The notes under the pieces are model-generated. The model made no database searches and was not told the DNA's origin. It saw nothing but the letters and a program-made list of their open reading frames with translations. Made by a program: the position numbers and the translations under genes. Below, one piece after another: positions 17,100-27,104 of a stretch of DNA of 64,000 nucleotides (position 1 is its first letter; each line of letters begins with the position of its first letter). Source of the stretch: Campylobacter concisus (lineage in GTDB: Bacteria; Campylobacterota; Campylobacteria; Campylobacterales; Campylobacteraceae); assembly GCF_015230015.1 (NCBI RefSeq), contig NZ_JAAKZC010000004.1:62001-126000 (forward strand). Direction: 5' to 3'.

Positions 17100-17447
17100 C
17101 TACTCCTTTATGATCTCGTTTTTGTTATTTACGTGCACGATGGTTGGCTTAAATTTCTTAGCCTTTTTAAATTTCATACTAGCATACGCCACGATGATGA
17201 CCACGTCACCCACGCAGACCTTTCTAGCAGCTGCGCCGTTTAGGCAAATTTCGCCTTTTTTGCCCTTTATCACGTAGGTGGCAAATCTCTCGCCGTTATT
17301 TACGTCTAAAATTTCCACCTTTTGATTTTCTATCAAATTTGCAGCCTTTATAAGCTCCTCGCCGATACTAATCGAGCCAACATAGTTTAAATTTGCGTCT
17401 GTTACAACGGCTCTGTGGATCTTGCTAGCTAAAATTTCTATATTCAT
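17100..17447 (-). CDS. panD: PanD aspartate 1-decarboxylase
   Basis: Makes beta-alanine from aspartate for pantothenate and CoA. The 115-residue proenzyme has the self-cleavage site Gly24-Ser25 in [12 protein letters not shown], giving the pyruvoyl group on Ser25, and the conserved N-terminal Lys9-Ile-His-Arg. The sequence [12 protein letters not shown] later is also family-typical. It lies 2 bp after murE and 3 bp before ybaB. Confidence 0.97.
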   Translation of the reverse strand: MNIEILASKIHRAVVTDANLNYVGSISIGEELIKAANLIENQKVEILDVNNGERFATYVIKGKKGEICLNGAAARKVCVGDVVIIVAYASMKFKKAKKFKPTIVHVNNKNEIIKE

Positions 17448-17449
17448 TT

Positions 17450-18733
17450 TTACCTCTTTAAAAGCTCTTTTACTACTTCCTTGTCGCTAAATGGGTGCTT
17501 GACGCCCTTTATCTCCTGATATGGCTCGTCGCCTTTGCCAAGTATGACAAGCGCCCAGCCGGGCTCTAGCTTGCTAATGGCTAGAGCGATCGCCTCTTTG
17601 CGGTTGGCGTTTCGTATCAAATTTTCATTTTGGCTCATGCCAGCGCAAATTTCGTCTATTATGCTCTCTGGCTCTTCGCTTCTTGGATTGTCGCTTGTGA
17701 CTATACAAATTCTTGCGTATTTTTGGGCTATCGCTCCCATTTTAGGGCGCTTTGTCCTATCTCTGTCGCCACCTGCGCCAAAGACTGCGATCAAATTTAG
17801 ATGTCTAAGCGAGTTTAGCACCTTTTCGATGCCATCTGGCGTGTGCGCAAAGTCCACGATGACTAGCGGATCACTGCTAACGACCTCCATCCTGCCGCTC
17901 ACGCCTTTAAATTTACTTATCGCCTTTGAAAGTGCGGCTGCGTCTGGGTGCTCTAGCAGGCAAACGGCACCAAGGGCTGCGATTAGGTTGTAAAGATTAA
18001 ACTCGCCTTGAAGACTTGAATCTATCTCCACGTCGCCATTTGGCGTCTTGATAACTGCGTCTATGCCGTCCTTTAGCCCATAAACTATCGGCGCAAAGCT
18101 GGCTGGCTTTTTGAGTGCGTATGTATAGGCGTTTTTTGGGTTAAATTTAATGCCATTATCATCAGTATTTATAAGCTTCGTGCAATCATCATCAAAAAAG
18201 CTTGACTTTACCCTAGCGTACTCCTCCATGCTCTTGTGGTAGTCTAGGTGATCTTGGGTTAGGTTTGTAAAAATTTTAAGAGCAAAATTTAAGCTCTCTA
18301 TACGTTTTTGAGCGATCGCGTGTGAGCTAACCTCCATCACGAAGTACTCACAGCCCTGCTCGCTGGCTGCTTTGAGGTATGAGAGCGTCTTTAAAATGGC
18401 ACTTGTCGTAAGCGCCTTATCATCTATCTGCTCGCCCTCTATAAAAGCTCCTCTAGTGCCACTTAGGCCGCATTTTTTACCTAAATTTCGCAGGGTCTCA
18501 TAGATAGCCGCAGCCGTTGTGGTCTTGCCATTTGTGCCAGTGATGCCAACTATCTTTAAGCTTTCATCTATTTTTAAAAGCTTTTTGCACTCTTCAAGGG
18601 TGATTATCTTAGCGCCATTTTTTACAGCAGCCTCTGCAAATTTCGCATTTGCAGTGGTTTGCACAAAGTATGCACCCTGTTCGCACTCGTTTGAGTCATC
18701 TGTTATGAAGCTATTTTCTACTGATATTTTCAT
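17450..18733 (-). CDS. murE: MurE, UDP-MurNAc-tripeptide synthetase (meso-DAP type)
   Basis: Cytoplasmic ligase adding the third residue of the peptidoglycan stem peptide. The 427 residues have the Mur-ligase ATP loop [13 protein letters not shown], the carbamylated-Lys region, and near the C-terminus DNPRSEEP, the motif typical of enzymes using meso-diaminopimelate. It is shorter than the Escherichia coli enzyme (about 495) because of a reduced N-terminal domain, as usual in this phylum. Its ATG overlaps the TPR-like gene by 23 bp. Confidence 0.96.
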   Translation of the reverse strand: MKISVENSFITDDSNECEQGAYFVQTTANAKFAEAAVKNGAKIITLEECKKLLKIDESLKIVGITGTNGKTTTAAAIYETLRNLGKKCGLSGTRGAFIEGEQIDDKALTTSAILKTLSYLKAASEQGCEYFVMEVSSHAIAQKRIESLNFALKIFTNLTQDHLDYHKSMEEYARVKSSFFDDDCTKLINTDDNGIKFNPKNAYTYALKKPASFAPIVYGLKDGIDAVIKTPNGDVEIDSSLQGEFNLYNLIAALGAVCLLEHPDAAALSKAISKFKGVSGRMEVVSSDPLVIVDFAHTPDGIEKVLNSLRHLNLIAVFGAGGDRDRTKRPKMGAIAQKYARICIVTSDNPRSEEPESIIDEICAGMSQNENLIRNANRKEAIALAISKLEPGWALVILGKGDEPYQEIKGVKHPFSDKEVVKELLKR

Positions 18734-19265
18734 CGTTTTGTCTTTTTTGTATCTCTTTAAAAAGCTGATCTATACGCTCGTCGCCGCCAAACATCACCGC
18801 CGCACTCTCAAGGTAGTTCATGCTCATATCTATAAAGTCATTTTTTATCAAATTTCCTAAAAATTCCAAAAAATCGTCTTTGTTTGAGATCATCACTTTA
18901 GTCGAGAACATGATGTTTTCAAAGACCTTTTTAAAGCTGCCGTCCTTATAAACAGCCCTTTTAAAGTCCTCGTAACTAATCGCGTCTTGCTCTTCAAAAT
19001 ACTCGCTCTCCTCGTCTCTGGACTCTAAAATTTTTAAAATTTCCTCCACGCCCTCGTCGTCCTCGCCGGCTCTTACCTTCGCCATGTAGTAGTCAAACAA
19101 GAGCTTTGCCTCCTCGGCATTTTCCTCGCCAAGAGAGCAAATTTGTATCAAAAATAGCAGATCCTTCTCGCGTGTCTTCTCGTAGGCTAGCGAAAAATAA
19201 AAGATCGCATCTTTAAATTTAGATCGTTTAAAGTGCTTTATGCCTACTTTTTTATAATCCATCAA
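18711..19265 (-). CDS. Conserved TPR-like protein upstream of murE
   Basis: Function unknown. The 184 residues are acidic and helical; the first part (VGIKHFKRSKFKDAIFYFSLAYEKTREKD) reads like one tetratricopeptide unit, followed by Glu/Asp-rich linkers (GEDDEGVEEIL, ESRDEESEYFEEQD) and a C-terminal helical segment. No signal peptide. It overlaps the NifU-like gene by 14 bp and murE by 23 bp, so translation is probably coupled. Confidence 0.8.
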   Translation of the reverse strand: MMDYKKVGIKHFKRSKFKDAIFYFSLAYEKTREKDLLFLIQICSLGEENAEEAKLLFDYYMAKVRAGEDDEGVEEILKILESRDEESEYFEEQDAISYEDFKRAVYKDGSFKKVFENIMFSTKVMISNKDDFLEFLGNLIKNDFIDMSMNYLESAAVMFGGDERIDQLFKEIQKRQNDENISRK

Positions 19266-19527
19266 TGTTAAATTCCTCGCCTATTGGGACATTTATGACC
19301 TCAAGCTCTGGGTGAATGTCTATGCGAAGTTGCCTTTCGATGCCGTATTTTAGCGTGGTAGTGCTGGCTGCACATCCGTGACAATGCCCTGTGAGTCTTA
19401 CGTAAATTTTGCCGTTTTTTATACCAAGTAGCTCCATCCCACCGCCGTCATTTTCAAGCATAGGTAGCACTTTTTGCAAACTCGCAGTCACTGGCTTTAA
19501 AAGCTCTTCATCACTAAATGGGATCAT
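19252..19527 (-). CDS. NifU-like (Nfu C-terminal domain) Fe-S scaffold/carrier
   Basis: Iron-sulfur cluster carrier of the NifU C-terminal domain family. The 91 residues contain the cluster-binding CxxC in TGHCHGCAASTTTLKYGIE together with the ENDGGGMELL strand motif. It is a stand-alone domain, the usual size. First gene of the run that continues through murE to ispA; preceded by RBS AAGGAAA. Confidence 0.92.
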   Translation of the reverse strand: MIPFSDEELLKPVTASLQKVLPMLENDGGGMELLGIKNGKIYVRLTGHCHGCAASTTTLKYGIERQLRIDIHPELEVINVPIGEEFNIDGL

Positions 19528-19639
19528 ATTTTTTCCTTAATTTTTTTAGCTATTATAGCAGATAAAGTGCAAACAAACGTTTTCTAGGCTTTTGCTGGGG
19601 GCGTTTTGGCTTTAAATTTTAGTTGTTTTTTGTGAGAAA

Positions 19640-19662
19640 AAAGGGCAAATTTGCCCTTTAAA
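19640..19662 (-). terminator. Terminator of the ABC transporter operon
   Basis: Perfect 20 bp palindrome with core GGGCAAATTTGCCC (19640-19659); on the minus strand it lies just after the substrate-binding protein stop and is followed by a run of T. Confidence 0.8.
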
Positions 19663-19663
19663 T

Positions 19664-20584
19664 TTAGTTTAGTAGAAGTGATTTTATATCGATTTTATGC
19701 TCTATCATCTTACTTTCAAGCATAAATTCTTGCGTAGCTTCAAGAGCTTTTATATCTTCAGCCGTGATCTTTGAACTAAAATCATACTGAGGATACATGC
19801 TCTTTACCGCCTCTATGCTAAGCCCAGTCTCTTCAGCCGTAAATTTAAGCGCCTCGTCCTCGTTTGCCTTTATGTAGTCTAAAATTTCATCCTGAGCCTT
19901 TTTAAATTTCTCAACCACATCTTTATGCTTTTTATAAAACTCTCCGCTTGTTGCCGTGACGATGACTGGAGTGATGACGCCTTTGCCAGTTGTCACTACA
20001 TTTAGGCCTGATTTTTGAGCGTTGTAGGCCGCTGGTCCTGCAAGAAGCGCTGCATCGACACTGCCGTTTTCAAGTGCGGCTTGCGCAGCTGGGATACCCA
20101 TAGAGATGAACTCTACGTCGTTTATGCCTAGACCGCCAAGAGCTAGGTATCTCACCAAAAGCTCGTTTAGGATCGTGCCTTTTGGGCCTGCTACTTTTTT
20201 GCCTTTTAGATCTTTTGGCGACTTGATGTTTTGATCTTTTGAAAATATAACAAAGGCTTCAGGTGCCCTTGAATAAGCGCTTATGATCTTTATATCAGCC
20301 TTATTTGCAGCTGCAAGTATGACCGAAGTGCCGCCCACGCAGTTTAGAAACTGAAGCGAATTTGAAGCGAGCGCTTGCGTCTGCTTCGCACCTGAGGTGA
20401 TCTCAGAGTACTCAACTGGCACGCCAAAAGACTTCGCGTAAAAGCCTTTAAATTTATCGACGATCGATGGGACGTTTAGCGGCGATTTGACGTAGGTCAT
20501 ACCGATCTTATCTAGCCCCTCACTTGCGTTTGCGACGAGGCAAAGCAAAGAGGCCGCACACAAAACTTTAAAAAACTTTCTCAT
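19664..20584 (-). CDS. ABC transporter substrate-binding protein (SsuA/NMT1-like)
   Basis: Periplasmic binding protein of the nitrate/sulfonate/thiamine-precursor class. The 306 residues have a Sec signal (MRKFFKVLCAASLLCLVANA) and family motifs such as SPKDLKGKKVAGPKGTILNE and GSVDAALLAGPAA. It lies 75 bp after the ATPase gene of the same system and is the last gene of the operon. The substrate cannot be told; no nearby sulfonate or thiamine genes help. Confidence 0.88.
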   Translation of the reverse strand: MRKFFKVLCAASLLCLVANASEGLDKIGMTYVKSPLNVPSIVDKFKGFYAKSFGVPVEYSEITSGAKQTQALASNSLQFLNCVGGTSVILAAANKADIKIISAYSRAPEAFVIFSKDQNIKSPKDLKGKKVAGPKGTILNELLVRYLALGGLGINDVEFISMGIPAAQAALENGSVDAALLAGPAAYNAQKSGLNVVTTGKGVITPVIVTATSGEFYKKHKDVVEKFKKAQDEILDYIKANEDEALKFTAEETGLSIEAVKSMYPQYDFSSKITAEDIKALEATQEFMLESKMIEHKIDIKSLLLN

Positions 20585-20659
20585 ACTTACTCCTTTTAAA
20601 AATTTTCAAGATTATATATTTTTTTGCTTCATTTTGGTTTTAATTATCATTTTATTTGC

Positions 20660-21352
20660 CTAAATTTCACTTAAAATTTTGCGTTTTATCGCTATTAGCT
20701 CCTCGCTTAACAGATCTCTTGACCTTGCTAAATTTGATAGCTCGTAGTTTGACTTTATCCCGCCCTTTTCAAGCAAGATGATCTCATCAGCCAAAAATAG
20801 CGCCTCATCGATATTGTGCGTGACGAAAATGATGGTTTTGCCAGCTTGTATTTTTAAAATTTCAGCCTGCATGCTAGCTCTAGTAAAGGCATCAAGTGCG
20901 GCAAAGGGCTCGTCCATAAGGATCAAATTTGCCTCATATGCAAGCACTCTAGCAAGCGAAACACGCGAGCTCATACCGCCAGAGAGCTGCGAAACGGCGG
21001 CAAATTTAAAGTCACTAAGCCCTATCATCGATATGAGAGCCTCTATCTTTGCAGGCTCGATCTCCTGCTTTTTAAGCGCAAATACGATGTTCTCATAGAC
21101 GTTTAAAAAGGGCATGAGGCGGGGCTCTTGAAAGACAAAGCCGATCTTTGTTTGCTCTTTAAATTTTATCTCGCCAAGACTTATGCTCTCAAGCCCAGCT
21201 ATAAGGCGTAAAAGCGTCGTTTTACCACATCCGCTCCTGCCAAGTATGACGGTGATCTTATCTTTTTTTATGCTTAAATTTAGCTCTCTCAAAACGTCGA
21301 TACGTTTTTCGCCTATAAAAAAATGCTTGGATAAATTTGAAATTTCTATCAT
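20660..21352 (-). CDS. ABC transporter ATP-binding protein (SsuB/TauB-like)
   Basis: Cytoplasmic ATPase of the same uptake system. The 230 residues have Walker A GRSGCGKTT, Q-loop VFQEPRLMPF, signature LSGGMSSRVSLAR, Walker B LILMDEPFAALD and the switch His in FVTHNIDEA. The ERM-like Q-loop EPRLMPF is typical of the SsuB/TauB/NrtD branch. Its start overlaps the permease stop by 4 bp. Confidence 0.93.
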   Translation of the reverse strand: MIEISNLSKHFFIGEKRIDVLRELNLSIKKDKITVILGRSGCGKTTLLRLIAGLESISLGEIKFKEQTKIGFVFQEPRLMPFLNVYENIVFALKKQEIEPAKIEALISMIGLSDFKFAAVSQLSGGMSSRVSLARVLAYEANLILMDEPFAALDAFTRASMQAEILKIQAGKTIIFVTHNIDEALFLADEIILLEKGGIKSNYELSNLARSRDLLSEELIAIKRKILSEI

Positions 21353-22098
21353 TTCTCACCTCGCAAAAGGCTAAATTTCGCTATCAAAAGTAAAAATATC
21401 CTATCTATGAGCACACCGCAAATGCCGATCGTAAAAATGCCGACAAATATCCTATCTGCGCGTGAGAGCTCCTCTGCGTCAAGTATGAGATATCCCAGCC
21501 CGCTTGAAGCCGCTATCATCTCAGCTCCGATGATCGCGCGCATGGCGTAGCCAAAGCCTATTCGCATGCCGACAAAGATATCTTTTAGCGCGCTTTTTAA
21601 GATGATCTTGTAAAAAATTTCAAATTTACTAAAGCCAAAAATTTTACCAACCTCGATGAGCTTTATATCACAGCTCGTTAGCCCCTTTGAAATGCTAAGA
21701 AACATCGGAAAAAACGAGGCTAGGATGATAATGATGATCTTTGGCGTCTCGTTTATACCAAACCAAAGCACCAAAATGGCGATCAGGCTAAGTGGCGGGA
21801 TATTTCTAAAAAACTCCAGTATCCACTCGTAATAAACACTAATCTTTGGCAAAAGTGCCGCTATACCGCCAAGTACGAGCGCTAGGGCAAAGGAGAGTGC
21901 GTAGCCTGCAAATATGCGCTTAAAGCTGATGATAGTATGCGTGGCAAGCTCGCCGCTTTGTATCATGGCTAGCATCGTCTTAAAAGTAGTCACTGGGCTT
22001 GGCAAGATATATGGCGTGAAAATTTCTAGCTCGCAAACGACCTGCCAGATGGCAAAGATCGTTAGGATCAAAATGCTCTTTTTAAAAATTTCCCTCAC
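21349..22098 (-). CDS. ABC transporter permease (SsuC/TauC-like)
   Basis: Inner-membrane permease of the BPD type. The 249 residues have about six helices and the EAA loop region around GKIFGFSKFEIFYKIILKSAL. The middle shows PPLSLIAILVLWFGI, typical of SsuC/TauC/NrtB. It overlaps both neighbours by 4 bp. Confidence 0.93.
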   Translation of the reverse strand: MREIFKKSILILTIFAIWQVVCELEIFTPYILPSPVTTFKTMLAMIQSGELATHTIISFKRIFAGYALSFALALVLGGIAALLPKISVYYEWILEFFRNIPPLSLIAILVLWFGINETPKIIIIILASFFPMFLSISKGLTSCDIKLIEVGKIFGFSKFEIFYKIILKSALKDIFVGMRIGFGYAMRAIIGAEMIAASSGLGYLILDAEELSRADRIFVGIFTIGICGVLIDRIFLLLIAKFSLLRGEK

Positions 22099-22706
22099 AG
22101 TCCATCTCCGTTGTGACAGCCGTTTTCGCAGTATAAAAGCTCGATGATCTGGTAGTTTTTAAGCTCGCTAAATTTATATGAAAGGGCATTTTCTATCTTC
22201 TCTTTGCTACCAAGGCTTAGAGTTTTTACGCCCAAATTTGTAAAAAAGCCCGGTGGTATAGGGCTTGCCCCTAGCCTTTTCATCTTTAAATTTATAGCGT
22301 TTTGTTCTTTAAAACTCTTCCACGTCAAAAAGGTGGTTCGCGCTAAATTTAGCCCTCTGCCAAGCTCTGCCAAGTCCTCGCAAGGTGTGGTCACGTAAAG
22401 CCACTCGTCCTCTTTTAGCTTTGCGCTAATCTCAAGCGCACTTTCTATTAAAATGGGGTTTAAATTTGAGATGAGATCGGCCTGCTCTTTGAAATTTGAC
22501 CTGATGAAATTTACAGCCCTCGGACAGCGACTATCGTAAATAAGCTCACTTTGTGCAAGAGCGTTTTTGTACGCGTTTTTTACGCTATTAACGTGGTCTT
22601 TTTCACATTCTACTACGCTAAAACCTTTGTTCTGCAAAATTTCTTTAAGCGCTGCAAAGTCGTAGATGTTTTTTACAACAGGATTTAACCAAACCACTTT
22701 TTTCAT
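22095..22706 (-). CDS. Short [FeFe]-hydrogenase H-domain-like protein leading an ABC operon
   Basis: About 203 residues from the ATG at 22706, chosen because a GGGAG RBS lies just upstream (an in-frame TTG exists at 22721). Four cysteines match the order and local context of the [FeFe]-hydrogenase H-cluster ligands: C61 in DSRCPRAVNFI (compare TSCCPxWVNFI), C109 in VTTPCEDL (compare MPCTAKK), and C193/C197 in LLYCENGCHNGDG (compare MACxGGCxxGGG). The protein is far shorter than a true H-domain (about 350 residues) and lacks the usual central parts, so a simple Fe-S protein or sensor is more likely than a hydrogenase. Stop overlaps the permease start. Confidence 0.7.
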   Translation of the reverse strand: MKKVVWLNPVVKNIYDFAALKEILQNKGFSVVECEKDHVNSVKNAYKNALAQSELIYDSRCPRAVNFIRSNFKEQADLISNLNPILIESALEISAKLKEDEWLYVTTPCEDLAELGRGLNLARTTFLTWKSFKEQNAINLKMKRLGASPIPPGFFTNLGVKTLSLGSKEKIENALSYKFSELKNYQIIELLYCENGCHNGDGL

Positions 22707-22806
22707 AAGAGCTCCCGTCAAATTTAAAGCAAAATGTAATAATTAAAATCAAAATTGTATCACTTGAAAGTAAAAAGATGGCTTTGGGGGTTAAATTTAT
22801 AAACAG

Positions 22807-23793
22807 CTAGACTTTTACGTCTAAATTTCGCTTTTTCTGGCTTTTCTCCATCAGTTTTAGTATATCTATGCCGCTTTTTTCAAGGCGCATTAGCTTCTTA
22901 AGATAGGCAAATTTCTCATCTTTATTTATATCATATGTCGCTAGCTTTTCGCTTCGGCCGATCACCGAGGCATAGACCTTATTGCCGTCAAGCTTATCGG
23001 TGTTTTGCACATTGTAAAGCGACAGCACGCCCTCTATCACCTCTTTAAATTTCGCCCCACTCTTCATGCCAGCCTTCATCAGCGTGAAAAATCTCTGCCT
23101 GCTCTCATCGTCAGTGAAATTTATACTTTGCATTGTCTCATATTCGATCGGTGGCTTGTTCGTGCTAGTGAGCATGGAAATGCCCTTTTTGCCTACCACT
23201 ATGCTCTCCACGCCGACCCTCTCGCCAAGGTACTGCCTCAGCGCATAGTCCAGCCACCTATCTTTAAACTCCTCAGCGCTTAAGTCCTTGTCAAGTATCT
23301 CAAAGCCCTCCACATGGCTTTTGCGGCCAAGTCCGAGCAAGGTGCCGCTATCATCTTTTGACGTGTACTCTTTTGCGAAGAGATCGACGTTTGTTGGATA
23401 GTATCCGATGATCGATTCGTAAAGTCTTCCAAAGCCAAGCGCTCCAGTCTGACTAACAAAGCTCTTAAGCTCATCTATCTCGTCTTGGCTCATTTGCTTG
23501 TCGTATCCCATGAGCTTGCCCCAGATGCTTATCTTGCCATTGGCGGCTATGCCTGTGAGCGAGTTGTCTTTAGCAAATTTTAGTGGCTCATCATCTTTGT
23601 TAAATTTACTCTCATTTGTCTGGTTTAAATTTATCTGTTCGCTATTTTGGTTGGCGTTTTGAACTAATTTTTGAGATGATAAATTTAAGGAATTTTCGTC
23701 TGTGCTAGGCCTGATATGGCTAGCGCTTTGCTCTCTAATGTTTTGAAAGCCACTATATAAATTTACATTAGCTCCATTTACGCCACCTATCAT
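22807..23793 (-). CDS. Conserved protein of unknown function
   Basis: Not recognised. The 328 residues lack a signal peptide. The first 80 are Asn/Ser/Gln-rich and low-complexity (NANQNSEQINLNQTNES), then a folded region with GISMLTSTNKPPIEYETMQ and a Lys-rich C-terminus ending KKRNLDVKV. The N-terminal style recalls secreted flagellar or surface-associated Campylobacter proteins, but this is a guess. RBS AAGGA precedes the ATG. It stands alone between the ABC operon and an 845 bp gene-free region. Confidence 0.7.
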   Translation of the reverse strand: MIGGVNGANVNLYSGFQNIREQSASHIRPSTDENSLNLSSQKLVQNANQNSEQINLNQTNESKFNKDDEPLKFAKDNSLTGIAANGKISIWGKLMGYDKQMSQDEIDELKSFVSQTGALGFGRLYESIIGYYPTNVDLFAKEYTSKDDSGTLLGLGRKSHVEGFEILDKDLSAEEFKDRWLDYALRQYLGERVGVESIVVGKKGISMLTSTNKPPIEYETMQSINFTDDESRQRFFTLMKAGMKSGAKFKEVIEGVLSLYNVQNTDKLDGNKVYASVIGRSEKLATYDINKDEKFAYLKKLMRLEKSGIDILKLMEKSQKKRNLDVKV

Positions 23794-24638
23794 CTCAAAT
23801 CCTTTGTAAAATAGTCAAAACAAATATCGTCTTTTTAAAATAATGTTTGATACAAAAGCAAATTTAGAAATTTATGGAGCTTTTTGCTTTTAAATTTAGG
23901 CTATTTGAAGCTGGCTAATTTTTAGATATTTTATTATTTTGCTATTTTTTGAAATTTACCTGCGCCATTTTTATTGCATTTGACCAATATATTTGGTTTT
24001 GGCTGTAAGTCATATATTTAGAGCAAATTTACACCATCTCTGCCCTCGCAGCCACATTACCAAGCCCTTCTGCAACCTATCAAAGTGAGAGTTTTGCAGC
24101 TTTTTGGATTGTAAATTTGAAATTTGTTTTTTGAATAATTTAAATTTGAGGTAGTTTATCTGGATAATTTGCCCTGCTTTTGCATCATAAATAAACTTCA
24201 CAAATCAGCTTATAAATTTAACCCATAACCCCTCAAAATACAAATAACTCGACTAAAGCAAATATCACGAAAAATCAACGAAGTAAAATTTAAAAATAGC
24301 TGGCTCTAAATTTAGAAATTTATGGCATTAGCTTTGAAATTTAATAAATAAGTTTGATCTAGAAAATTAAAACCTTATTTTGAAAGTTTTTGGCATAAAT
24401 TAAAGAGTGTCTGCTCACTTTTTGTGCTTTAAAACCGCTATAAATTTACTTACACCAACTATTTTAACCTATCGAAGCACCTCATTTAAAAGCCACGAAA
24501 TGAAATTTGTAATGTTCCGACTTATAAATTTGCCACAGTCCAAGATGGATAAATTTAAAACAAAACTTTTAACAAAGAAAATAAACGTGAGAAGATAAAT
24601 TTTAGATAGAAAAGAGAGCCAGATAGGCTCTCTGGGGA
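23794..24638. other. 845 bp region without a credible gene
   Basis: AT-rich, full of AAATTT words. Two 63-codon frames exist (24010-24201 minus, 24407-24598 plus) but neither has a good RBS or recognisable product. The right end holds the ribosomal operon terminator. I see no tRNA, repeat array or phage attachment site. Confidence 0.6.
24613..24633 (-). terminator. Intrinsic terminator of the ribosomal protein operon
   Basis: AGAGAGCC pairs with GGCTCTCT (24613-24620 with 24626-24633, 5-base loop); on the minus strand it starts 5 bp after the rplQ stop and is followed by TTTTCTATC. Confidence 0.88.
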
Positions 24639-24995
24639 TTATTCAGCTACTAGCTCTATATAAGCCATCTCTGCTGCGTCGCCTCTGCGAACGCGAGTTT
24701 TGATGATCCTTGTATAGCCGCCGTTGCGCTCTTTAAATTTTGGAGCTACTTCAGTAACTAGCTTATTTGTAGTCTCTTTGTCTTGCAAAGAAGCAAATAC
24801 TGCTCTGTGAGCGTTAGAGTCGCCCTTTCTAGCTCTTGTGATAAGCTTTTCAACATAGCTTCTAAGCTCTTTTGCTTTTGGTAAAGTTGTCTCTATCTTT
24901 TCGCTTTTGATGATAGCTATCGCTAAATTCTTAAGCAATGCAGATCTATGAGATGACGTTCTACCAAGTTTGCGATATCCGTGTTTATGTCTCAT
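24639..24995 (-). CDS. rplQ: 50S ribosomal protein L17
   Basis: Large-subunit protein near the peptide exit tunnel. The 118 residues start [20 protein letters not shown] and include the family core; C-terminal end AEMAYIELV is complete. Last gene of the S10-spc-alpha run, 11 bp after rpoA and just before the terminator. Confidence 0.98.
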   Translation of the reverse strand: MRHKHGYRKLGRTSSHRSALLKNLAIAIIKSEKIETTLPKAKELRSYVEKLITRARKGDSNAHRAVFASLQDKETTNKLVTEVAPKFKERNGGYTRIIKTRVRRGDAAEMAYIELVAE

Positions 24996-25006
24996 CTATT
25001 GTCCTT

Positions 25007-26023
25007 TTATTCTTTTGCACTCATTTGTGATTTTAGCTCGGTTATTTTCTTTCTGAGTTGCTCTTTGCTATCTTTTAACACATCAACACCAACTGGATAG
25101 CCTATCTCTTCCATAACCGCTTTTATCTCTTCAAGAGATTTTTTACCTAAATTTTTAAGCTCTTTAAGCTCGTTTTCGTCCATCAACGCAAGCTCACCGA
25201 TAAATCTAATCTCAGCCTTATCAAGACAGTTAAAACTTCTTGCGCTTAAATTTAGATCTTCTACGCTAGAAAGTAGCTTTGAAAACTCGCCGCTTGCACT
25301 TGAACTAGCAACTGGTGCGCTAACATCAATATCCAAAATTCCTTTAAATACTGACATTTGTTGATACATAGCTTCTAAACAATTTTTAAAAGCCTCTATC
25401 GGACCTACTTGACCATCAGTTGTTATCGTAAATACGATCTTCTCATAGTCTGGGTCATCTTCAACCAAGACGTTTTGTATATCGTAAACTGCCTTTTTAA
25501 CTGGTGTAAAGAAAGCATCAAGTGCGATAAAGTCGTCTTCGATCTCTTCTCTGACCTCTTCACTAGGAACATATCCGATACCTTTTTGAATGATGACTGA
25601 GAAATTTAGCTCAGCATCTTCGTTGATGGTAGCAAGATATGCGTCTGGATTCACGATCTCAACCAAGTCGTTATTTAGGTCAGCACCAGTTATCTCTTTT
25701 GGTCCTTTAAAGCTATACTCTATAACTTCACGCTCACTGCCGCTTTTTAACTTAAATCTGATCTTTTTCAAATTTATAATAAAAAACGCTACGTCTTCAA
25801 GCATGCCGCGCATACTATCAAATTCGTGGCTAACGCCTTTTATCTTTACACCAATAGGAGCAAAACCTACTGTACTTGTGTAAAGAAGACGGCGTAGTGG
25901 GTGAGCCAAAGTAACAGCATAACCTGCTTCAAAAGGATATGCTGTAATGTTAGCTACATTTTCGCTAACACTTTTAACTTCAATTTCAGTTGGCATATAA
26001 GCTGATGTAGTAATCTTTCTCAT
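25007..26023 (-). CDS. rpoA: RNA polymerase alpha subunit
   Basis: Assembly platform of RNA polymerase. The 338 residues have the N-terminal dimer/assembly domain ([19 protein letters not shown]; up to about 230), a flexible linker with SSASGEFS and a C-terminal DNA/activator-binding domain ([19 protein letters not shown]). The CTD motif LKNLGKKSL is the usual UP-element contact. Placed between rpsD and rplQ as is standard. Confidence 0.98.
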   Translation of the reverse strand: MRKITTSAYMPTEIEVKSVSENVANITAYPFEAGYAVTLAHPLRRLLYTSTVGFAPIGVKIKGVSHEFDSMRGMLEDVAFFIINLKKIRFKLKSGSEREVIEYSFKGPKEITGADLNNDLVEIVNPDAYLATINEDAELNFSVIIQKGIGYVPSEEVREEIEDDFIALDAFFTPVKKAVYDIQNVLVEDDPDYEKIVFTITTDGQVGPIEAFKNCLEAMYQQMSVFKGILDIDVSAPVASSSASGEFSKLLSSVEDLNLSARSFNCLDKAEIRFIGELALMDENELKELKNLGKKSLEEIKAVMEEIGYPVGVDVLKDSKEQLRKKITELKSQMSAKE

Positions 26024-26037
26024 CTTTATACCCTCTA

Positions 26038-26664
26038 TTATTTCGAATAAAGCTCTACTATAAATCTTTCCTCAACAGGAATGATAACCTCTTCTCTTTC
26101 TGGATTTCTAGTGAAAATTCCAAATTTTTTCTCTTTTTCCACATCTACCCAAGCAACGATGCCAGTTTGAGCTGTAAGATCGATCGCGCGAACGATTTGT
26201 GGATTGTTTTTAGATTTCTCAGCAACTTCTACTTTAGAGCCTGGCTCTACTCTGTAAGATGGGATATCCACTCTCTTGCCATTTACTAAAATATGTCCGT
26301 GAGTTACAAGCTGGCGAGCAAAACGACGAGTTGTTGCAAAGCCCATTCTGTAAACAACATTGTCTAATCTCTGCTCTAGTAGTTGAACCAAAAGAGCACC
26401 AGTGTTGCCCTCGCGGCGTGCTGCTTCTTGGAACAATCTTCTAAATTGTTTCTCTGAAACGCCATACATAAATTTGGCTTTTTGCTTCTCGCGAAGTTGT
26501 AAGCCATATTCGCTTATTTTTGCTCTTCTTTGTCCGTGTTGTCCTGGCGCATAAGGTCTTTTTTCTAAAGCACTTTTACCAGCAAGTCTTCTTTCGCCTT
26601 TTAAAGCAAGAGACACACCAAGACGTCTTTCTAATTTTTCAACAGGTCCTGTATATCTAGCCAT
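26038..26664 (-). CDS. rpsD: 30S ribosomal protein S4
   Basis: Primary 16S rRNA binder, 208 residues. The S4 RNA-binding domain is visible at about 95-155 ([33 protein letters not shown]). The N-terminus lacks the zinc cysteines seen in some S4 proteins. Family members often autoregulate the alpha operon; no leader element was identified here. Confidence 0.98.
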   Translation of the reverse strand: MARYTGPVEKLERRLGVSLALKGERRLAGKSALEKRPYAPGQHGQRRAKISEYGLQLREKQKAKFMYGVSEKQFRRLFQEAARREGNTGALLVQLLEQRLDNVVYRMGFATTRRFARQLVTHGHILVNGKRVDIPSYRVEPGSKVEVAEKSKNNPQIVRAIDLTAQTGIVAWVDVEKEKKFGIFTRNPEREEVIIPVEERFIVELYSK

Positions 26665-26689
26665 AATAATTTCTCCTAATTTTCTCTAA

Positions 26690-27082
26690 TTATACGCGGC
26701 GGCGTTTTGGCGGTCTGCAACCATTGTGTGGTAAAGGTGTGATATCTTTGAAGAAAGTTACTTTTATACCCTCTACACCACCTACACTCTTAACAGCCGT
26801 TTCACGTCCGCTACCTGGACCTTGAACCTTGATGCCAACTTCTTTAATGCCGTGTTCTTTTGCTTTATTTAAGGCATCTTCTACGGCTTGTTGAGCTGCA
26901 TAAGGAGTTGATTTTTTACTACCTTTAAAGCCTAAGCCACCTGCACTACTCCATGCGATAGCATTTCCCATTTCATCAGTTACAGTTACCATAGTGTTGT
27001 TAAATGTTGCACTGATATAAACGATACCTTTGGCTATGCTTTTTCTAACTACTTTTTTCTTAACAATTTTTCTTTTCGCCAT
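26690..27082 (-). CDS. rpsK: 30S ribosomal protein S11
   Basis: Platform protein of the small subunit, 130 residues, ending in the invariant [14 protein letters not shown]. Located between rpsM and rpsD as in the classical alpha operon. Confidence 0.98.
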
Positions 27083-27104
27083 TTATTATCCTTTAACCCT
27101 TGCC

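Noticed and set aside
22095-22721. True [FeFe]-hydrogenase
   Set aside because: Too short, lacks central H-domain parts and accessory ferredoxin domains, and no maturation genes nearby.
24010-24201. 63-codon minus-strand frame in the 845 bp gap
   Set aside because: Poor RBS, basic random-looking product; may be a remnant but not supportable as a gene.
24407-24598. 63-codon plus-strand frame in the 845 bp gap
   Set aside because: No RBS, no recognisable product, runs towards the terminator of the opposite operon.
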